From: Pseudomonas cannabina
Lineage (GTDB): Bacteria; Pseudomonadota; Gammaproteobacteria; Pseudomonadales; Pseudomonadaceae
Length of the DNA: 48,472 bases
Assembly: GCF_900100365.1 (NCBI RefSeq)
Contig: NZ_FNKU01000005.1
Location: 1-48,472 of the forward strand
Reading direction: 5' to 3'
A program made the position numbers and the translations under genes. The first letter of the stretch is position 1, and each line of letters begins with the position of its first letter. The notes under the pieces are model-generated. The model saw only the letters and a list, made by a program, of their open reading frames with translations, was not told where the DNA came from and did not search any database. This document shows positions 47,601 to 48,472 of this stretch, in pieces.

Positions 47601-48430
47601 CCACCAGCACTGCGTCGGCGAGTCCAGAAGCCGCGAAGCCTGCGCAGGCCAACGACCCTGACCAGCAGAGCCCCAGCGAGCTGGTCAGGCGTGAAGCGCA
47701 ATGGCGTCGGGATTTCCCGATGTCCGAAGCGGATGTCAGAGCGTCAGATACGGTCATGGGCTTGCGAGGTGAGGACCACGCCATCTGGATTATTGCGACG
47801 GATGACAAGACCCCAGAAGCCGCTGCCATGCTGACGGCCTACATGGAAAACGACAGCTATCGTGAAGCGTTCAAAAGCGGCCTTGAAACCGCTTACAGGC
47901 AAGTGGAGAACTGGCCTCAGGCGGTCCAGGACCTGGACCAAATCACGGAGATGGCCGTAAAAATAGTCCAGCAGGTGGAAGCGCGTTTGTACTCGGCACC
48001 TCAAGCAGCATCCGGGCAGGCCACCCCTTCCAGCAGCAAGGTCATCGAGGGCGCGCTGATCGAGCACGGGGAAGCGCCGTATCAGCACAAGGACACCAAT
48101 CAGTTGAGCTACTTTGTGACGCTCAAGCCCGATGGGGGTAAACCTCGCACGGTGTGGGGCGTAGGGCTGGAAGACGCCATGAACGATTCAAATCTGAAGC
48201 AAGGCGACCAGGTGCGTTTAGAAGACTTGGGCACACGGCCTGTCGTGGTGCAGGTCATCGAAGAGGATGGCACTGTGACGGACAAAACGGTCAACCGCCG
48301 CGAATGGTCTGCGCAGCCGACCGCGCCTGAGCGGGAAGTGGCTGAGACCACGCTCAAGGGGCAGGCCGCCGCAGCAGGCACACCGGAGCTGTCATCCCCG
48401 GATGAAGAAGACGGCATGAGCATGGACTGA
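44657..48430 (+). CDS. conjugative relaxase (large, HUH type)
   Basis: 1257 codons. N-terminal HUH nuclease: MLIRVSGYNTGAQEYLEKG (candidate catalytic Tyr8 or Tyr15), YAEAHLPK (His103) and DRKPHIHIIIPRIN (His124, His126), as in MOB_P-type enzymes. Residues about 333-472 are read through the embedded gene and are Arg/Gly/Pro-rich. They are followed by a 36-residue repeat (PPYAKNPHRVAT; LFDPLK; ALVF) occurring twice. Then an LPD7-like domain (FSQNVHYLDKQTDKTLFVD; LTITGTADFKKLVIEA), an Ala/Pro linker and a C-terminal SYFVTLKPDGGKPRTVWGVG domain shared with other plasmid transfer proteins. It nicks oriT and pilots the strand. Confidence 0.9.
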   Translation: MLIRVSGYNTGAQEYLEKGNKSGREFTRDELDHRLIIEGQLSLTRAIYESIPDYGQDRYLTFTLSFKEDTVSPELLKSITTDFKNFFMHAYKPEEFNLYAEAHLPKMKTVTDRKTGEVIDRKPHIHIIIPRINLLSGNEANPVDVYKNHEKYFEAFQEHINQKYGLSSPRENVRADIADAASVLSRYKGDDFYGKNRQFKQELVKQVIERGVTSRADFYALVAEHGETRIRNEGKDTEYISVKLPGDAKGTNLKDTIFQDDFIVRRELKKPPLEASVIQERLLAWPQRAREIKYVNKATPKFRKAYSEASPEDRVRLLAEREARFYQTYGESHDSVHTGQRQRDHQRSPAETAGRRTAAPADGLQDLSVSDVADHRQAGSARSRDGALLLPSDAHVHLGQSQPGGDSGLRPPVPGGGRGRRNGSTAERGRGGSGPAAVSQEATGTATPAGATGRRRAGAGKPRNARVRAGRIIPPYAKNPHRVATIADIEERGRRLFDPLKKPSDNALVFYRAPSVTSMPKAATATATPGRSTAGRRPRAPGKPRPPRQWRPGSVVPPYAKNPHRVATVADIEQRARMLFDPLKRPADKALVFKRASIKALTVNRQASTVAAYFTREAQHNQIAPAHRRAIRRIDQQYYALRRAVFSDQRLTRQDKAQLVSVLTFERLKAREQFHNPKPNIEVNLMGSAAIRNLLEDEKEDPGFSISGARGPGPEGVRDRVKRVMDRFAKQVDPAAASQRARDLSAKDLYTRKAKFSQNVHYLDKQTDKTLFVDTGKTISMRRTGITESGVSVALQLARERFGSTLTITGTADFKKLVIEAVAKNGLDVHFTDKAMNQSLADRRAELDIERGGQSIGPATDLPRHVDDATRDVRDQADRLGVTVPLEALYGEGKTAEQVSQALATQLDTVPEPERIAFVELVAITLGIPERGEPKGDQAFAQWQAQRAQPAADSAATSTSEAQANVPTPSDAAPEPVSPTVATSTASASPEAAKPAQANDPDQQSPSELVRREAQWRRDFPMSEADVRASDTVMGLRGEDHAIWIIATDDKTPEAAAMLTAYMENDSYREAFKSGLETAYRQVENWPQAVQDLDQITEMAVKIVQQVEARLYSAPQAASGQATPSSSKVIEGALIEHGEAPYQHKDTNQLSYFVTLKPDGGKPRTVWGVGLEDAMNDSNLKQGDQVRLEDLGTRPVVVQVIEEDGTVTDKTVNRREWSAQPTAPEREVAETTLKGQAAAAGTPELSSPDEEDGMSMD
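45654..46073 (+). CDS. acidic cysteine-containing protein encoded inside the relaxase gene
   Basis: 139 residues in the +1 frame relative to the relaxase. ATG 45654 has TATGGAG seven bases upstream. The product looks like a real protein: MTQYTPGNDREITSEVLLKL, MACKTCPSAMWQITG, VTVRCYCPVMHTFTWDS, LDCDHL, then a strongly acidic tail (EEDEEDGTG; SEEEEEAG) and ELDE end. Five cysteines suggest metal binding. The relaxase frame over the same DNA is low-complexity, so this frame seems the selected one. In RP4 the acidic TraH is likewise encoded within traI in another frame and stabilises the relaxosome; a similar role is plausible. Confidence 0.7.
   Translation: MTQYTPGNDREITSEVLLKLRGDALPHLPMACKTCPSAMWQITGKPDRPEAVTVRCYCPVMHTFTWDSRNQEEILDCDHLYQEEDEEDGTGPQLSEEEEEAGLPPFLRKQREQQRQQALQADAGPELESPETPEYELDE
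46062..46440 (+). repeat. internal duplication in the relaxase gene
   Basis: Segments 46062-46195 and about 46310-46440 encode the same 36-residue motif (IPPYAKNPHRVATIADIEER and VPPYAKNPHRVATVADIEQR). The first copy directly follows the embedded gene, so the duplication may have accompanied insertion of that gene. Confidence 0.7.
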
Positions 48431-48442
48431 GCCGTTTGGATA

Positions 48443-48468
48443 AACCACCTCCTGGTCTGGAGGTGGTT
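48443..48468 (+). terminator. hairpin after the relaxase gene
   Basis: AACCACCTCC-TGGTCT-GGAGGTGGTT with perfect 10-bp arms, 13 bases past the stop codon. The window ends before a T tract could be seen. Confidence 0.7.
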
Positions 48469-48472
48469 CCCA

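Overview
The window is a large piece of a conjugative virulence plasmid from the Pseudomonas syringae complex, most likely of the pPT23A family. The evidence is a ColE2-like RepA of about 433 residues, IS801 (IS91 family) elements, an AvrB-family type III effector behind a perfect HrpL promoter (hrp box), a complete VirB-type type IV secretion system (T4SS), and small Tn3-like and IS5-like MITEs. No chromosomal housekeeping genes or tRNAs were seen. Family assignments come from reading the translations; no database search was possible.

Layout. 1-2.8 kb: small hypothetical and regulatory genes and a 227-bp Tn3-like MITE. 2.8-6.2 kb: replication and maintenance, with a repA leader ORF, repA, an HU-like gene, a RelE/ParE-type toxin-antitoxin pair and an unknown gene. 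6.2-11.7 kb: an IS801 graveyard of tandem copies, one form carrying a 93-codon passenger gene, enclosing avrB with its hrp box. 11.9-13.0 kb: a candidate effector combining a calmodulin-binding-type IQ motif with a phosphodiester-glycosidase-like domain. 13.0-14.9 kb: remnants, a second copy of the 227-bp MITE and an unknown gene. 15-16.4 kb: a partition locus with 20 perfect 8-bp repeats followed by an RHH gene and parA. 16.4-19 kb: a LysR regulator and an MFS transporter bounded by IS5-like ends. 19-20.8 kb: small regulators, including an RfaH/NusG-like protein followed by a strong terminator.

20.8-38 kb: virB1-virB11 in order with a candidate entry-exclusion lipoprotein between virB5 and virB6. 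The coupling protein VirD4 is split. Its membrane-anchor part ends at 31931 and its ATPase part starts at 36384. The 4.4 kb between them holds a GH25 lysozyme behind a perfect hrp box, an 809-residue GHKL ATPase with a HEVAH metalloprotease-like motif, and a tandemly duplicated lipoprotein/VirD4-start unit. A shared leader sequence recurs three times in this island.

38-48.4 kb: a TrbM-like protein, topoisomerase III, SSB (whose start codon reads ATC), StbB/StbC-like stability genes, an oriT-like region with TGATGTAA repeats, an accessory mobilization protein and a 1257-codon relaxase. An acidic cysteine-containing gene is embedded inside the relaxase gene in another frame.

The regions fit one self-transmissible plasmid: RepA with two ParA-like systems and a toxin-antitoxin pair for maintenance, oriT/relaxase/VirB for transfer, and HrpL-controlled genes as virulence cargo. 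The most interesting points are the hrp-box lysozyme inside the split coupling-protein locus, the GHKL-HExxH protein, the gene nested in the relaxase, and the IQ-motif effector candidate.
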